Positions 35,930 through 45,793 of a stretch of DNA of 64,000 nucleotides are shown here, one piece after another (the stretch's first letter is position 1; every line of letters begins with the position of its first letter). The stretch is from assembly GCF_000176235.1 (NCBI RefSeq), contig NZ_ACZV01000005.1, positions 1,612,001-1,676,000 on the forward strand, given 5' to 3'. The translations under genes and the position numbers were made by a program. The notes under the pieces were generated by a model. That model saw only the letters and a list, made by a program, of their open reading frames with translations, was not told the DNA's origin and made no database searches. The DNA is from Vibrio orientalis CIP 102891 = ATCC 33934. GTDB taxonomy: Bacteria > Pseudomonadota > Gammaproteobacteria > Enterobacterales > Vibrionaceae.

Positions 35930-36596
35930 GACTACACCTTTTAGTAGAGTCCTATTTTTGCAACATTAAAGAATCAAATTTAAATAACTCATTTGCTATT
36001 TGTTCGTGTCACTAAAAATTCTTCAAAAACAAATTACTCCTACATTCGATTCATGGGAATTGCAAAAATCGAACACTTTCATTCCATTAATGATGAGTAA
36101 ATATTTTCATCAATTACCGAATGGTGTTAATTTAAAATCAGACATAGGTAGTAACTTAATGCAGGTTTTCAATAGGTTAGAAAGATATAGCCCATATACC
36201 TATAGAAGAGAAACATTCGATAAGATTATATCCAGAGATATTTCCTATATTGTTTCGGTTATTTTTCCATCGTCACTTTATTCATTCCATTATTTAAATT
36301 ATTAATTCCATTTATTCAAAAGTTGTATTTGCCGTGTGAAATCTATATGCAACCAACAACCGGATGATTAGAAATCCACAAACAGTGTGATGAGAAAAAG
36401 TGAATTTGATAGCTCGAGTCCATCGATTCATATTGAGCTAAGCTATAAGCACAGTGTCATATTGGTAACTAGTGTGATTGTATTTAACTTCTGCTAAACG
36501 CGAGGCAGTGGTTTGAACCCTTGAAGTATCAATGGTTTTTCTTAACTGACCATTGCTCTATCATAAAGAGATTCTAATGCGTAAGAAGGAATTCCC
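35930..36596. other. AT-rich gap between atpI and cobO
   Basis: About 670 bp without a convincing gene. It should hold the atp operon promoter on the minus strand and the cobO promoter on the plus strand. An AT-rich 101-codon frame from a TTG at 36000 has no ribosome site and matches nothing recognised. No cobalamin-riboswitch core was seen before cobO. It may mark the insertion border of the ATP synthase operon. Confidence 0.4.
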
Positions 36597-37202
36597 ATGT
36601 CTGAAGAAGACAACAAACAAGCGCGTCACAAAGCTAGACAGCAAAAAGTGAAAGAGCAAGTCGATGCTAGAGTGGCAGCTGCTCAAGAAGAGAAAGGGTT
36701 ACTGCTGATCATAACAGGTAACGGTAAAGGTAAGTCAACATCAGGATTTGGCACGGTGGCTCGCGCTGTCGGTCACGATAAAAAAGCCGCGGTTGCGCAG
36801 TTTATTAAAGGGACATGGGCTAACGGTGAACGAAACCTACTCGAAAAACTTGGGGTCGAGTTTCACGTTATGGCAACGGGATTTACCTGGGAAACACAAA
36901 ATAAAACATCCGATACTGAAGCCGCACAGCAAGTTTGGCAAGAATGTAAGCGCCTACTTACTGATGATTCCATTGACGTTATCTTATTTGATGAACTGAC
37001 CTACATGGTGAGCTATGGCTATATCGACCTAGATGAGGTCGTAGAAGCGTTAAACAACCGCCCTAAGATGCAATCTGTGATTATTACTGGTCGCGGCGCT
37101 CATCGCACATTAATCGAAATGGCCGACACTGTCTCTGAAGTGAAGAACGTAAAGCACGCTTTTGAATCGGGAGTGAAAGCACTGCAAGGTGTGGATTGGT
37201 AG
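36597..37202 (+). CDS. cobO: cob(I)alamin adenosyltransferase (BtuR/CobO type)
   Basis: A 201-residue ATP:corrinoid adenosyltransferase of the CobA/CobO/BtuR family, which makes adenosylcobalamin from salvaged or new corrinoid. P-loop LLIITGNGKGKSTSGFGTVA near residue 39, VILFDELTYMVSYGY (Walker-B-like), and VIITGRGAHRTLIEMADTVS at the C end are all family-typical. It is alone on the plus strand with an AAGGAA ribosome site; other cobalamin genes are not adjacent. Confidence 0.94.
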   Translation: MSEEDNKQARHKARQQKVKEQVDARVAAAQEEKGLLLIITGNGKGKSTSGFGTVARAVGHDKKAAVAQFIKGTWANGERNLLEKLGVEFHVMATGFTWETQNKTSDTEAAQQVWQECKRLLTDDSIDVILFDELTYMVSYGYIDLDEVVEALNNRPKMQSVIITGRGAHRTLIEMADTVSEVKNVKHAFESGVKALQGVDW

Positions 37203-37227
37203 CAATAACATCGCACAAAAATTGAGT

Positions 37228-37265
37228 AGCTGGCAGCAAAGGTCACAATGCGGCCAGCTTTCTTA
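37228..37265 (+). terminator. candidate terminator between cobO and the chemoreceptor gene
   Basis: AGCTGGC/GCCAGCT stem with a long loop and a short T-rich tail. The long loop makes it weaker than others in the window. Confidence 0.45.
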
Positions 37266-37267
37266 AA

Positions 37268-38875
37268 TCATGAGATATAACGACTCAAAAGCTCTTTTTG
37301 CCTTTCAGACATGACGGCAAGCTCATCTGAAGCCTCAAAGCAGTGACCAATACTCTCCGTGTTGTCTGTAACAATTTCCGACACTTGAACAATGCTTCTA
37401 GAAACAGAATCGGTTACATCCGCCTGCTCTGAAGAAGCAGCAAAAACTAAGGAATTTTGCTCCGAGATCTTTTGCACCGCCAAAGTAATCTCATTAAATG
37501 CACCTAGAACGTGCTGTGATGATTCCTGACTGCCCTTAATCAAGTTAACATTATGAAGCGTCAAATCACTCACAATGGAAGCTTGTTCTTGTAGAGCCTC
37601 AATAACATTCTGTATTTCAGCGGTCGAATTTTGAGTTTGAACAGCAAGCCCCCTAACTTCGTCGGCGACAACGGCAAAGCCTCTACCTTGCTCCCCTGCT
37701 CTTGCCGCTTCTATAGCCGCATTTAGAGCAAGCAAATTAGTTTGATCGGAAATGTTATTAATCACCTCAATGACACGTCCAATATCTGAAGAGTGACCTT
37801 TTAACTCTCCAATCATTTCAGCTGAACGATTAATTGATTTTGCGACTTCTTCACTACTTCTTTGTGCATCATCAATATGCTTCTGACCAATTGAAACGAA
37901 TTCAAGTGCTGAATCGGAGGCTTCTTCTGCCGCAGCAGCATTGGCGTTTACCTCCTTTGCTGTACTCGAGAGCTCAGTCACAGCCACACTTATTTGAGCA
38001 AACTGCTCCTTTTCCAAATGTGAACTTTCCCTTGATTGATGCATGATAGAATTTAGCTCTGTTGCCGCTGCTGCAACTCCATCACTGTTGACGTTAACTT
38101 GCTCAATAATGTGTCCGATAGACTCCCCTAGGCCATTAATCGAGCTCGATAAACTGCCTAGTTCATTTTTCCCGATATATTGATACCTTACGCTAAAGTC
38201 ACCGTTAGCCATCTCATTCAGCTTCATAGCTACGTCATTGATTGGTCTAGCAATAGTGCTTGCTACATAAGTAATGAACAACAGTGATACCAATGAAATA
38301 ATGGCTAATTCGATGAGGCTGTGAATGGCAACTTGATCAGCATGAGCTTGGGTTTGGCGGAAGTCCTCACGAATACTTGAATTGATTTCATCAGAAAACT
38401 CAGCCAAAGATTGGATTAGCTTTGACGCCAGTTCGTCAGATTCCTTTAAAAAACCAGCATACTCTCCACTGTATGCAGAATATTTGTTTTTGACCTCAGC
38501 AAGATTTCGAACATGATAATAATAATTTTTATAATTCTCTAGTCGCAACTGGGTAGCACTTTTACCATCATCGATAAAGTTTCTCTCAATGCTTTCATAC
38601 CAAGAGTCTAAAGCACTGATAAACGTCCCATCTAAGCCTTCTCGACCAGCCGCTTTCAAGAACAATAATCTTATTTCATACGTCGACTGTATTTCATTGT
38701 CATAAACTGAATTAATCTTGCTAAGGGATGAATTACTGTAGCTATTCAGGTTTGTAATATCGCCATTCAGGACGTTCAAGTTATAGATATTAACAATGGT
38801 AAATAGCACAACCATTGACAAAAAAGAGAGCAGTAGTTTTGTTTTAATTCGAAGCCTAGATAAGAATTGAACCAT
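37268..38875 (-). CDS. methyl-accepting chemotaxis protein
   Basis: A 535-residue chemoreceptor. First transmembrane helix near residues 13-30, a periplasmic sensor of about 155 residues, a second helix near 190-208, then HAMP (STIARPINDVAMKLNEMANG) and a cytoplasmic signalling coil. The hairpin tip is intact: TNLLALNAAIEAARAGEQGR, then GFAVVADEVRGLAVQTQNST, the CheA/CheW-binding core. The periplasmic ligand-binding domain resembles a four-helix-bundle sensor (4HB_MCP/TarH-like); the ligand is unknown. No other chemotaxis genes are adjacent. Confidence 0.93.
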   Translation of the reverse strand: MVQFLSRLRIKTKLLLSFLSMVVLFTIVNIYNLNVLNGDITNLNSYSNSSLSKINSVYDNEIQSTYEIRLLFLKAAGREGLDGTFISALDSWYESIERNFIDDGKSATQLRLENYKNYYYHVRNLAEVKNKYSAYSGEYAGFLKESDELASKLIQSLAEFSDEINSSIREDFRQTQAHADQVAIHSLIELAIISLVSLLFITYVASTIARPINDVAMKLNEMANGDFSVRYQYIGKNELGSLSSSINGLGESIGHIIEQVNVNSDGVAAAATELNSIMHQSRESSHLEKEQFAQISVAVTELSSTAKEVNANAAAAEEASDSALEFVSIGQKHIDDAQRSSEEVAKSINRSAEMIGELKGHSSDIGRVIEVINNISDQTNLLALNAAIEAARAGEQGRGFAVVADEVRGLAVQTQNSTAEIQNVIEALQEQASIVSDLTLHNVNLIKGSQESSQHVLGAFNEITLAVQKISEQNSLVFAASSEQADVTDSVSRSIVQVSEIVTDNTESIGHCFEASDELAVMSERQKELLSRYIS

Positions 38876-39068
38876 ACGCTTTTTGTCTCAATATACGTTA
38901 ATGAATTTAAGACAAAATTACACAAACTTAACAACAGTGTATGTAGGTTTATTCCTTCCAACGTAAGAAGAAGAAGTAAGAGCAGAGGCAATATAGCGGC
39001 TTGGGGTTATGCGAGAAAATCATTTAGAATCAAAGCACTAAGTTAATAGTTTTATCCAATTAGGAAAT

Positions 39069-39093
39069 CCGAGCAAACATTGCGTTCGCTCGG
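39069..39093 (-). terminator. candidate terminator after the AsmA gene
   Basis: Stem CCGAGC/GCTCGG, extended by AAC/GTT after a mismatch, located just past the asmA-like stop. The T-run on the minus strand is poor. Confidence 0.5.
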
Positions 39094-39107
39094 GTTTTGT
39101 ACAGATT

Positions 39108-41255
39108 TTAGTTAAAAAGTCCTTTCAGCAGTCCATCAACAGCTTTCTTAGTCTCTTCATCTTTAATCTTGTCGGTTAGTTTCTCTACGCCGCGGTCGAT
39201 TTCTTTCTGCGCTTTTTGCTTAAGCACATCATCAAACACTAGCTTGAACTTAGGCTCTGCCCATTTACCCGACACATTGATTGGGATTGTGACATCTTTC
39301 AGCTCATCGATGTCTTTACCACCTTGGCCTTCTAGCGTACCAACAATAGAAGTACTGACCGTGAAGTCGACGGTTTGATTAATGTAGTTAGCTTTGCCGT
39401 TACCACGAATTCTAAGTAATGGAGACTGCATAGTCAGGTCGTTAGTCGATACATTACCTTTGTTCAGCTTCAGAGTTGCTTTCATCGCGCTGAAGTCAGT
39501 TTTCTGCACTTCATCTTTCGACTCGACTTTTTGGCCTTTAATTTTGGCGTAATTTTCACGAATCAATTGTGCTACGTTGATACCATGAACCGCACCATCT
39601 TCGAAATTAATAGCAATCGTACCGACCAAGTTCTTCTGAATACCTGTTGGCGTTAGGCTGCTGCCTTTGACATCAACATTAATATTACCGGTACCTTCAA
39701 GCATATCGTTATTCGCCACATCTTTAAGCAGCGGCAATACCTTAACGCCCTTAATGCGTTTTTTCGCCGTGTAAGAAGCAGGAGACTTACGTGCATCAAG
39801 ACGTGCAGTGACACTGATTGAACCTTGGTATAGGTTAGAGGTGAATGATTTCAGCTCTGCAATACCACGATTCACCGAGAAACTTGCCTTAACATTTTGC
39901 ATCTTAGCGTTATTCGCTTTGAACTTGTCAATCGTGATATCGCCCATCACATCTAGCGCTTTCAGTGCGGATAGGTCTGGTTCAACTTCTTGAGCTGGCT
40001 TTTTCGGTGACGTTTTGGCTGTTTTAGACTCGCTATTAGCAGGCGCTGTTTCCGAGTTTGTTTCACTGGCCTTGCTTTCCTGAGTTTGACCTAAGCCAAG
40101 GAACTCATCCAAATCAATGTTTGGGCTGTGCAGTGAGAAACGAACTTTCGGGATGTCAGCTAAAGTAATGTCGGCTTTACCATCAAACGCAAGTGCATTT
40201 GCCGTCAGTTTTTCTAGCACAAAACTTAGGTGGTTCTTAGTCAAGTCAAACGACAGGTCAGATGCCATATCCACTTTCATTGGAGATTGAGGAAGTGAAT
40301 CGCCTTCAAATGTTGCATCAAGTGTAAGTTGGTTCATCATCACTTTTGTGATCGCTTTATCGACATTCAGTGATGCTGCACCTTTCATATCGATGTCTAA
40401 GCCAGCTGCTTTACCCACAACAGCGTAAGTCAGTGCATTGGCTTTATCAAACTCAAACGTTTCTAGACCAATCTTAGCGCTTTCAATTTGAGTCGCTGCA
40501 TCACTAAAGCTCGCATCTAGGTTGATGTTACGCAATGCGTACTCTTTAAAACCTTTCGCTAGCTTAAATTCAGCGTCGCCTTGTGCCGAAAATTTCTGCT
40601 GATTCGCTTCACCTTTTGCGGCGAAATCGACCTTAGTCCACGTGTCGACTGCAAACTCTGAAAGGTTTAATGACACATCGTATAGCTTAGTGAAAGAGCC
40701 CGCTTGCTTATCTTGGATTTCAACCGATGCATTAGATACTGTCACACCCGCTAGGTTGATTGTCCATGCCGGTGCAGCACTTTGCTGTGTAGACTCTGTT
40801 TGAGTTTGAGCTGCAGATGTTGATTCAGCATCCACCGGCGCTGATTCAGCTGCCGCTGTCTGTGCTTGAGTCAGTGCATCAATGTTCTTTGAACCATCTT
40901 TTAGTGTTTCTAACGAGAATGCCGCACCATCTAACGTGATATTGCCAATTTCTAGCTGCTGACTAAATAGCGGCATCACCGATACATCAATGCCAACCGT
41001 GTCCACTTTGAACATATTGAGTTGCTCAAAGCCTTGCGGGTTACGCAGCTCTGTTTGGCCTAATTCAAAACCAATTGATGGAAAAAATTGCCAGCTAATA
41101 TCGCCTTCAATCACAAGATCTAACCCTGTATGGGTTTTCGCTTGCTCGACAATAAGCGGCTTGAACTGATTAGGGTTCACCAGTACAACGAGCGCAATTA
41201 CGGCGCCAAGAATCGCAACGATAGGGATTGCGATAAACAGGAACAGTTTCTTCAT
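39108..41255 (-). CDS. AsmA family protein
   Basis: A 715-residue envelope protein of the AsmA family. It has an N-terminal membrane anchor (MKKLFLFIAIPIVAILGAVI) followed by a large periplasmic beta-rich domain; the NPNQFKPLIVEQAKTHTGLD and WQFFPSIGFELGQTELRNP segments are typical of AsmA, and the late INFEDGAVHGINVAQLIREN belongs to AsmA_2. A low-complexity Ala/Thr/Ser stretch near residues 140-165 and another near 405-435 look like linkers. AsmA proteins act in outer-membrane lipid transport and assembly. The second ATG is chosen because AGGA sits eight bases upstream of it. Confidence 0.88.
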   Translation of the reverse strand: MKKLFLFIAIPIVAILGAVIALVVLVNPNQFKPLIVEQAKTHTGLDLVIEGDISWQFFPSIGFELGQTELRNPQGFEQLNMFKVDTVGIDVSVMPLFSQQLEIGNITLDGAAFSLETLKDGSKNIDALTQAQTAAAESAPVDAESTSAAQTQTESTQQSAAPAWTINLAGVTVSNASVEIQDKQAGSFTKLYDVSLNLSEFAVDTWTKVDFAAKGEANQQKFSAQGDAEFKLAKGFKEYALRNINLDASFSDAATQIESAKIGLETFEFDKANALTYAVVGKAAGLDIDMKGAASLNVDKAITKVMMNQLTLDATFEGDSLPQSPMKVDMASDLSFDLTKNHLSFVLEKLTANALAFDGKADITLADIPKVRFSLHSPNIDLDEFLGLGQTQESKASETNSETAPANSESKTAKTSPKKPAQEVEPDLSALKALDVMGDITIDKFKANNAKMQNVKASFSVNRGIAELKSFTSNLYQGSISVTARLDARKSPASYTAKKRIKGVKVLPLLKDVANNDMLEGTGNINVDVKGSSLTPTGIQKNLVGTIAINFEDGAVHGINVAQLIRENYAKIKGQKVESKDEVQKTDFSAMKATLKLNKGNVSTNDLTMQSPLLRIRGNGKANYINQTVDFTVSTSIVGTLEGQGGKDIDELKDVTIPINVSGKWAEPKFKLVFDDVLKQKAQKEIDRGVEKLTDKIKDEETKKAVDGLLKGLFN

Positions 41256-41343
41256 TAGCATTATCCTTGCTTTGCGAATCGGTAAGTCGTTCTTACTTGA
41301 CCAATCCCAAGTATAAATGGTCGTTTTTGACTTTTCAGACCAT

Positions 41344-41373
41344 AAAAAGAAAGTGGCACTAAAAGTGCCACTT
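41344..41373 (-). terminator. terminator after udk
   Basis: Perfect 10-bp stem AAGTGGCACT/AGTGCCACTT with a 3-base loop and T-rich exit on the minus strand. Confidence 0.8.
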
Positions 41374-41411
41374 ATCTCATAAAAAATAAAGTCTTATACG
41401 TGCAATTAGCG

Positions 41412-42053
41412 CTAAGCTTTCAGAAGTTTTGCAATGTGAGCTTTTAGTACATCGATAGCGATACGGTTTTTGCCGCCGCGAGGTACGATGATGTCTGCAT
41501 ATTGCTTGGATGGTTCGATGAACTGCATAAACATCGGACGAACCGTCTCTTGGTACTGCTTAAGAACTGAGTCCATAGTACGACCACGCTCTTCTACATC
41601 ACGCTTAACGCGGCGTAGTAGACAGATATCAAGTGGTGTATCCATAAATACCGTCGCATGCATTAGGTCACGCAGACGTGGGTCAGTCAGAAGGAGGATA
41701 CCTTCTAGGATGATCACCTTCTTCGGCGTCATCGGCGTAGTATTGTCTGTACGAGTATGCTCTGTATAGCTGTACTCCGGAACTTCTACTGCTTCACCTT
41801 TCACTAGTTTTTCTAGATGCTCACACAGTAAGTCGTGATCAAGCGCGCTCGGGTGGTCATAGTTGGTTTTAACACGCTCTTCCATGCTTAGATGGCTTTG
41901 ATCGTTGTAGTAGCAATCTTCCGTAATCACACCAATTTGATGATCGCCCACTTTCTCACGTAATTCGTTATAGATAGTGCTCGCGATTAAACTTTTTCCA
42001 GAAGCAGACGCGCCAGCAATACCGACGATGACGCATTGATTATTATCAGACAT
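41412..42053 (-). CDS. udk: uridine kinase
   Basis: A 213-residue uridine/cytidine kinase of pyrimidine salvage. P-loop GIAGASASGKSLIAST (residues 11-26), the YYNDQSHLSMEER substrate loop, the nearby NYDHPSALDHDLL and RRVKRDVEERGR are the family hallmarks. The ATG at 42053 begins the conserved protein; a 60-codon upstream extension of the frame is rejected. It works with uridine phosphorylase (udp), also in this window. Confidence 0.95.
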   Translation of the reverse strand: MSDNNQCVIVGIAGASASGKSLIASTIYNELREKVGDHQIGVITEDCYYNDQSHLSMEERVKTNYDHPSALDHDLLCEHLEKLVKGEAVEVPEYSYTEHTRTDNTTPMTPKKVIILEGILLLTDPRLRDLMHATVFMDTPLDICLLRRVKRDVEERGRTMDSVLKQYQETVRPMFMQFIEPSKQYADIIVPRGGKNRIAIDVLKAHIAKLLKA

Positions 42054-42254
42054 TATTCTTGCACCCGATGATTTAGATTGGTGTCTTATGCTAATACTAG
42101 CAGTGCCAGTATGGACAAGCCCTATGTATGAGCATAATTTTGGATAAACCGCCTGATTATAGGGAGTTAACCCCTTTGTTGCCAGCAAGGATTGAGAAGA
42201 AATAAACAAATAGAATAAAAGCGCCAGACGCAATCGATTACACGGAATAAGAAT

Positions 42255-42287
42255 AAAAAGAGCGCTTAAATTGTGCGCTCTTTTTCT
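42255..42287 (-). terminator. terminator after apbC/mrp
   Basis: AAAAAGAGCGC ... GCGCTCTTTTT hairpin about 12 bp past the apbC stop on the minus strand. Confidence 0.85.
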
Positions 42288-42298
42288 CGATTTTCGAC

Positions 42299-43372
42299 CT
42301 ACTCAACCATAGTAAACATAATCGATTCTGGTTTTGTCTTACCTCGCCAATACAAACGAGAGCTTACCGCTTCAGCCAATGCCATATATTGCTGAGCATG
42401 TTCAGATTCAGGACGAGCCGCCACTGTCGGTTTGCCGTTGTCGATATCTTCACGCATTTGAATGTGCAGTGGAATTTGCGCCAACAAGTCTAGTCCATAC
42501 TCGCTAGCCATTTGCTCTGCACCACCAGCGCCAAAGATGTGCTCTTTCTCGCCGCAATGACTACAAATGTGGTAGCTCATATTTTCAACCACACCGACAA
42601 CCGGCACATCAACTTTGCCAAACATCGCAGCACCTTTACGCGCATCAGCCAACGCTAAGTCTTGAGGCGTTGTCACAATCACTGCGCCTGTCACTGGCAC
42701 TTGCTGAGAGAGAGTAAGCTGAATATCACCGGTACCTGGCGGCATATCGATTACCAAATAATCTAGCTCTGGCCACTCAGTTTCATTCAATAGCTGAGAT
42801 AACGCTTTTGCGGCCATCGGCCCACGCCAAATCGCTGCTTCATCTTTAGAGACTAAGTAACCCATCGAATGAGTGTAAATGCCATGAGCCTTAATAGGCT
42901 GCATCCACTTATTATCACGCACTTCTGGTCTAGCTTCTGTCTGACCAATCATCAAAGGTACTGAAGGTCCATAGATGTCGGCATCCAGTAGACCCACCTT
43001 AGCGCCAGACTGAGCAAGTGCGAGAGCTAAGTTCACCGATGTTGTCGATTTGCCAACCCCGCCTTTCGCTGACGTCACCGCAATAACGTTTTTAACCCCC
43101 TTGATCTCATGGGCAAGATGAGTTTCTAAGGGCTTAGGCGCAACATTGATTGAATAGTTAAACTGAGCCACTTCTCCTGAAGCTTGTCGACTCGATATCC
43201 ACTCTCTAAGTTGAACGACTAAATCATTAGCGGCAAAAGGAATGTCGACAATAAAACCTTCCGGCTTCACTGAAACGATACTGGCTGTGGATGCCCATTC
43301 CGAAATAAGAGATGGGTGCTCAAATTGGTTTAACCAATCACAAAAATCTTGCTTTGAAGTGAACTGACGCAT
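42299..43372 (-). CDS. apbC: iron-sulfur cluster carrier protein ApbC/Mrp
   Basis: A 357-residue P-loop ATPase that carries Fe-S clusters to target proteins. The deviant Walker A is NVIAVTSAKGGVGKSTTSVN near residue 105. The cluster-binding CxxC is in MSYHICSHCGEKEHIFG (near 270-286). GLLDADIYGPSVPLMIG and YLVIDMPPGTGDIQLTLSQ are the other family blocks. The N-terminal hundred residues form a MIP18/DUF59-like domain. It is divergent from metG, an arrangement conserved in many gammaproteobacteria. Confidence 0.95.
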   Translation of the reverse strand: MRQFTSKQDFCDWLNQFEHPSLISEWASTASIVSVKPEGFIVDIPFAANDLVVQLREWISSRQASGEVAQFNYSINVAPKPLETHLAHEIKGVKNVIAVTSAKGGVGKSTTSVNLALALAQSGAKVGLLDADIYGPSVPLMIGQTEARPEVRDNKWMQPIKAHGIYTHSMGYLVSKDEAAIWRGPMAAKALSQLLNETEWPELDYLVIDMPPGTGDIQLTLSQQVPVTGAVIVTTPQDLALADARKGAAMFGKVDVPVVGVVENMSYHICSHCGEKEHIFGAGGAEQMASEYGLDLLAQIPLHIQMREDIDNGKPTVAARPESEHAQQYMALAEAVSSRLYWRGKTKPESIMFTMVE

Positions 43373-43528
43373 AGGTCCTCCTTATGCATCTAATCGTAAC
43401 ACTCCACCAGCCTAGACTGAACCCTGAAAAAACTAGGGTTTCCCATATTGGAAGCCTTGGAGTCACTGGTGGGATAAGGTAGTATTACTCTCTATTTTTT
43501 TATACATCATTAGAAGCGAATATTAAGT

Positions 43529-45589
43529 ATGGCGACTGATCCAAGAAAACTACTGGTCACTTGTGCCCTTCCGTACGCTAACGGTTCGATTCACCTAGGT
43601 CATATGCTTGAACACATTCAAGCAGATATCTGGGTTCGCTACCAACGCCTACGTGGCAACACTGTAAACTTCATCTGTGCTGACGATGCTCACGGCACGC
43701 CAATCATGCTAAAAGCACAACAGATGGGTATTACGCCAGAAGAGATGATCGCTGCAGTAAGTGAAGAGCACCAAAAAGACTTCGCTGGCTTCGATATTAG
43801 CTTTGATAACTACCACAGCACACACTCTGAAGAGAACCGTGAGCTGGCTTCACACATCTATCTTGAGCTTAAGAAAAACGGTTTCATTTCTAGCCGCACT
43901 ATTTCTCAGCTATTTGACCCTGAGAAAGAGATGTTCCTACCGGATCGTTTCGTAAAAGGTACCTGTCCTAAGTGTAAGTCAGAAGACCAATACGGCGATA
44001 ACTGTGACAACTGTGGTGAGACATACAGCCCAACAGAGCTGATTGACCCTAAATCAGCCGTTTCTGGTGCGACACCAGTAATGAAGGATTCAGAACACTT
44101 CTTCTTCGACCTGCCTCAGTTTGAAAGCATGCTACAAGAGTGGACTCGCTCTGGCTCTCTTCAGTCTGAAACAGCAAACAAAATGCAAGAGTGGTTTGAG
44201 TCTGGTCTTCAACAGTGGGATATCTCTCGTGACGCGCCTTACTTCGGCTTTGAAATCCCAGGCGAAAAGAACAAGTTCTTCTACGTATGGCTAGACGCAC
44301 CGGTTGGCTACATGGCTTCATTCAAGAACCTATGTAACAAAACTGAAGGCCTAGACTTCGACGAGTACTGGAAAAAAGACAGCACAACAGAACTTTACCA
44401 CTTCATCGGTAAAGACATTGTCTACTTCCACTCTCTATTCTGGCCTGCGATGCTTGAAGGTTCTGGTTTCCGCAAGCCAAACAACGTATTCGTACACGGT
44501 TACGTAACAGTAAACGGCGCGAAGATGTCTAAGTCTAAAGGCACATTCATCAAAGCAGCGACGTACCTAGATCACCTAGATCCAGAATGTCTGCGTTACT
44601 ACTACGCAGCGAAGCTAAACAGCCGTATCGATGACCTAGACCTTAACCTTGAAGACTTCACTCAGCGCGTTAACGCTGACGTAGTAAACAAGATTGTTAA
44701 CCTAGCATCACGTAATGCTGGATTCATCTCTAAGCGTTTTGAAGGCAAGCTATCTGCTAACTTCGCTGAACCTGAGCTATACAACGAGTTCGCTGCGGCC
44801 GCTGATCGTATCGCAGAGCTTTTTGAGACTCGCGAGTTTGGCCGTGCTATCCGTGAAATCACAGCACTAGCAGACAAAGCAAACCAATACGTTGATGAGA
44901 AAGCACCGTGGGTTGTTGCGAAAGAGGAAGGTAAAGACCAAGAGCTACAAGACATCTGTTCTGTTGGTATTAACCTATTCCGCGTTCTGATGACTTACCT
45001 GAAACCAGTCATGCCAGAGCTTGCTGCACGTACTGAAGCGTTCCTAAACGAAGAGTTAACTTGGGAAGGCGTTGCTGCCCCATTAACTGGTCACGAAATC
45101 ACTAAGTTCAAAGCACTATTCAACCGTATCGATCCTAAGAAGGTTGAAGCGATGATTGAAGCTTCTAAAGAAGATGCAGCAGCAGAAGTTGCAGCAAAAG
45201 AAAAAGCAGAAGCTGAAAAGAATAAAGCAAGCCAAACTGAACTAGATAAAGATCCAATCGCAGATGAGATTGAGTTTGACGCTTTCGCTGCAGTAGATAT
45301 GCGTATCGCACGTATCATCTCTTGTGAAGAAGTGCCAAAAGCAAACAAACTGCTTAAGTTCCAACTAGACATCGGCGGTGAAACTCGTCAGGTATTCTCA
45401 GGCATCAAGTCTGCGTACAAACCTGAAGAGCTAGAAGGCAAGCTAACCGTAATGGTAGCGAACCTAAAACCTCGTAAGATGAAGTTTGGTATGTCGGAAG
45501 GCATGATCCTAGCCGCAGGCCCTGGTGGCAGCGATCTATGGATCCTTGAGCCACACGAAGGTGCTCAGCCTGGTATGCGTGTAATGTAA
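43529..45589 (+). CDS. metG: methionyl-tRNA synthetase
   Basis: The 686-residue class I enzyme that charges tRNA-Met. Seen: LPYANGSIHLGHMLEH (HIGH motif near residue 22), the zinc knuckle CPKCKSEDQYGDNCDNCG, and KMSKS in NGAKMSKSKGTFIK near residue 333. An Ala/Glu/Lys-rich linker (about 545-570) leads to the C-terminal dimerising tRNA-binding domain (FAAVDMRIARIISCEEV to PGMRVM). Codon use is that of a highly expressed gene. A strong terminator follows. Confidence 0.97.
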   Translation: MATDPRKLLVTCALPYANGSIHLGHMLEHIQADIWVRYQRLRGNTVNFICADDAHGTPIMLKAQQMGITPEEMIAAVSEEHQKDFAGFDISFDNYHSTHSEENRELASHIYLELKKNGFISSRTISQLFDPEKEMFLPDRFVKGTCPKCKSEDQYGDNCDNCGETYSPTELIDPKSAVSGATPVMKDSEHFFFDLPQFESMLQEWTRSGSLQSETANKMQEWFESGLQQWDISRDAPYFGFEIPGEKNKFFYVWLDAPVGYMASFKNLCNKTEGLDFDEYWKKDSTTELYHFIGKDIVYFHSLFWPAMLEGSGFRKPNNVFVHGYVTVNGAKMSKSKGTFIKAATYLDHLDPECLRYYYAAKLNSRIDDLDLNLEDFTQRVNADVVNKIVNLASRNAGFISKRFEGKLSANFAEPELYNEFAAAADRIAELFETREFGRAIREITALADKANQYVDEKAPWVVAKEEGKDQELQDICSVGINLFRVLMTYLKPVMPELAARTEAFLNEELTWEGVAAPLTGHEITKFKALFNRIDPKKVEAMIEASKEDAAAEVAAKEKAEAEKNKASQTELDKDPIADEIEFDAFAAVDMRIARIISCEEVPKANKLLKFQLDIGGETRQVFSGIKSAYKPEELEGKLTVMVANLKPRKMKFGMSEGMILAAGPGGSDLWILEPHEGAQPGMRVM

Positions 45590-45612
45590 TGACGCTTTAG
45601 TCGATACACATT

Positions 45613-45650
45613 TAAGCCCCTAGCGCAGTAATGCGCTAGGGGCTTTCTTT
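45613..45650 (+). terminator. rho-independent terminator after metG
   Basis: AGCCCCTAGCGCA ... TGCGCTAGGGGCT, a 13-bp stem followed by a T-rich tail, 23 bp past metG. Confidence 0.9.
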
Positions 45651-45793
45651 TGTCACAAGTTTGGGCATAGCTTGCACCAAAATTAAGCACCCCATCATCA
45701 CTCAATAATCTAATTAACTGATTTTATTGAATTTTATTTTTGGCACATTATTCGCCTACTCCTTTATAGGTAACAAGCACAAAGGAGTTGGCT

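Noticed and set aside
36000..36305. 101-codon plus-strand frame upstream of cobO
   Set aside because: Starts with TTG, no ribosome site, very AT-rich and unlike any family known to me; treated as chance in a gap.
36306..36596. Cobalamin riboswitch before cobO
   Set aside because: Looked for the conserved B12-box core and paired stems; only a weak GGCAGTGG-like match was found.
42054..42233. 60-residue N-terminal extension of uridine kinase
   Set aside because: Family proteins start at MSDNN-like sequence; the extension includes no conserved residues and lacks a ribosome site.
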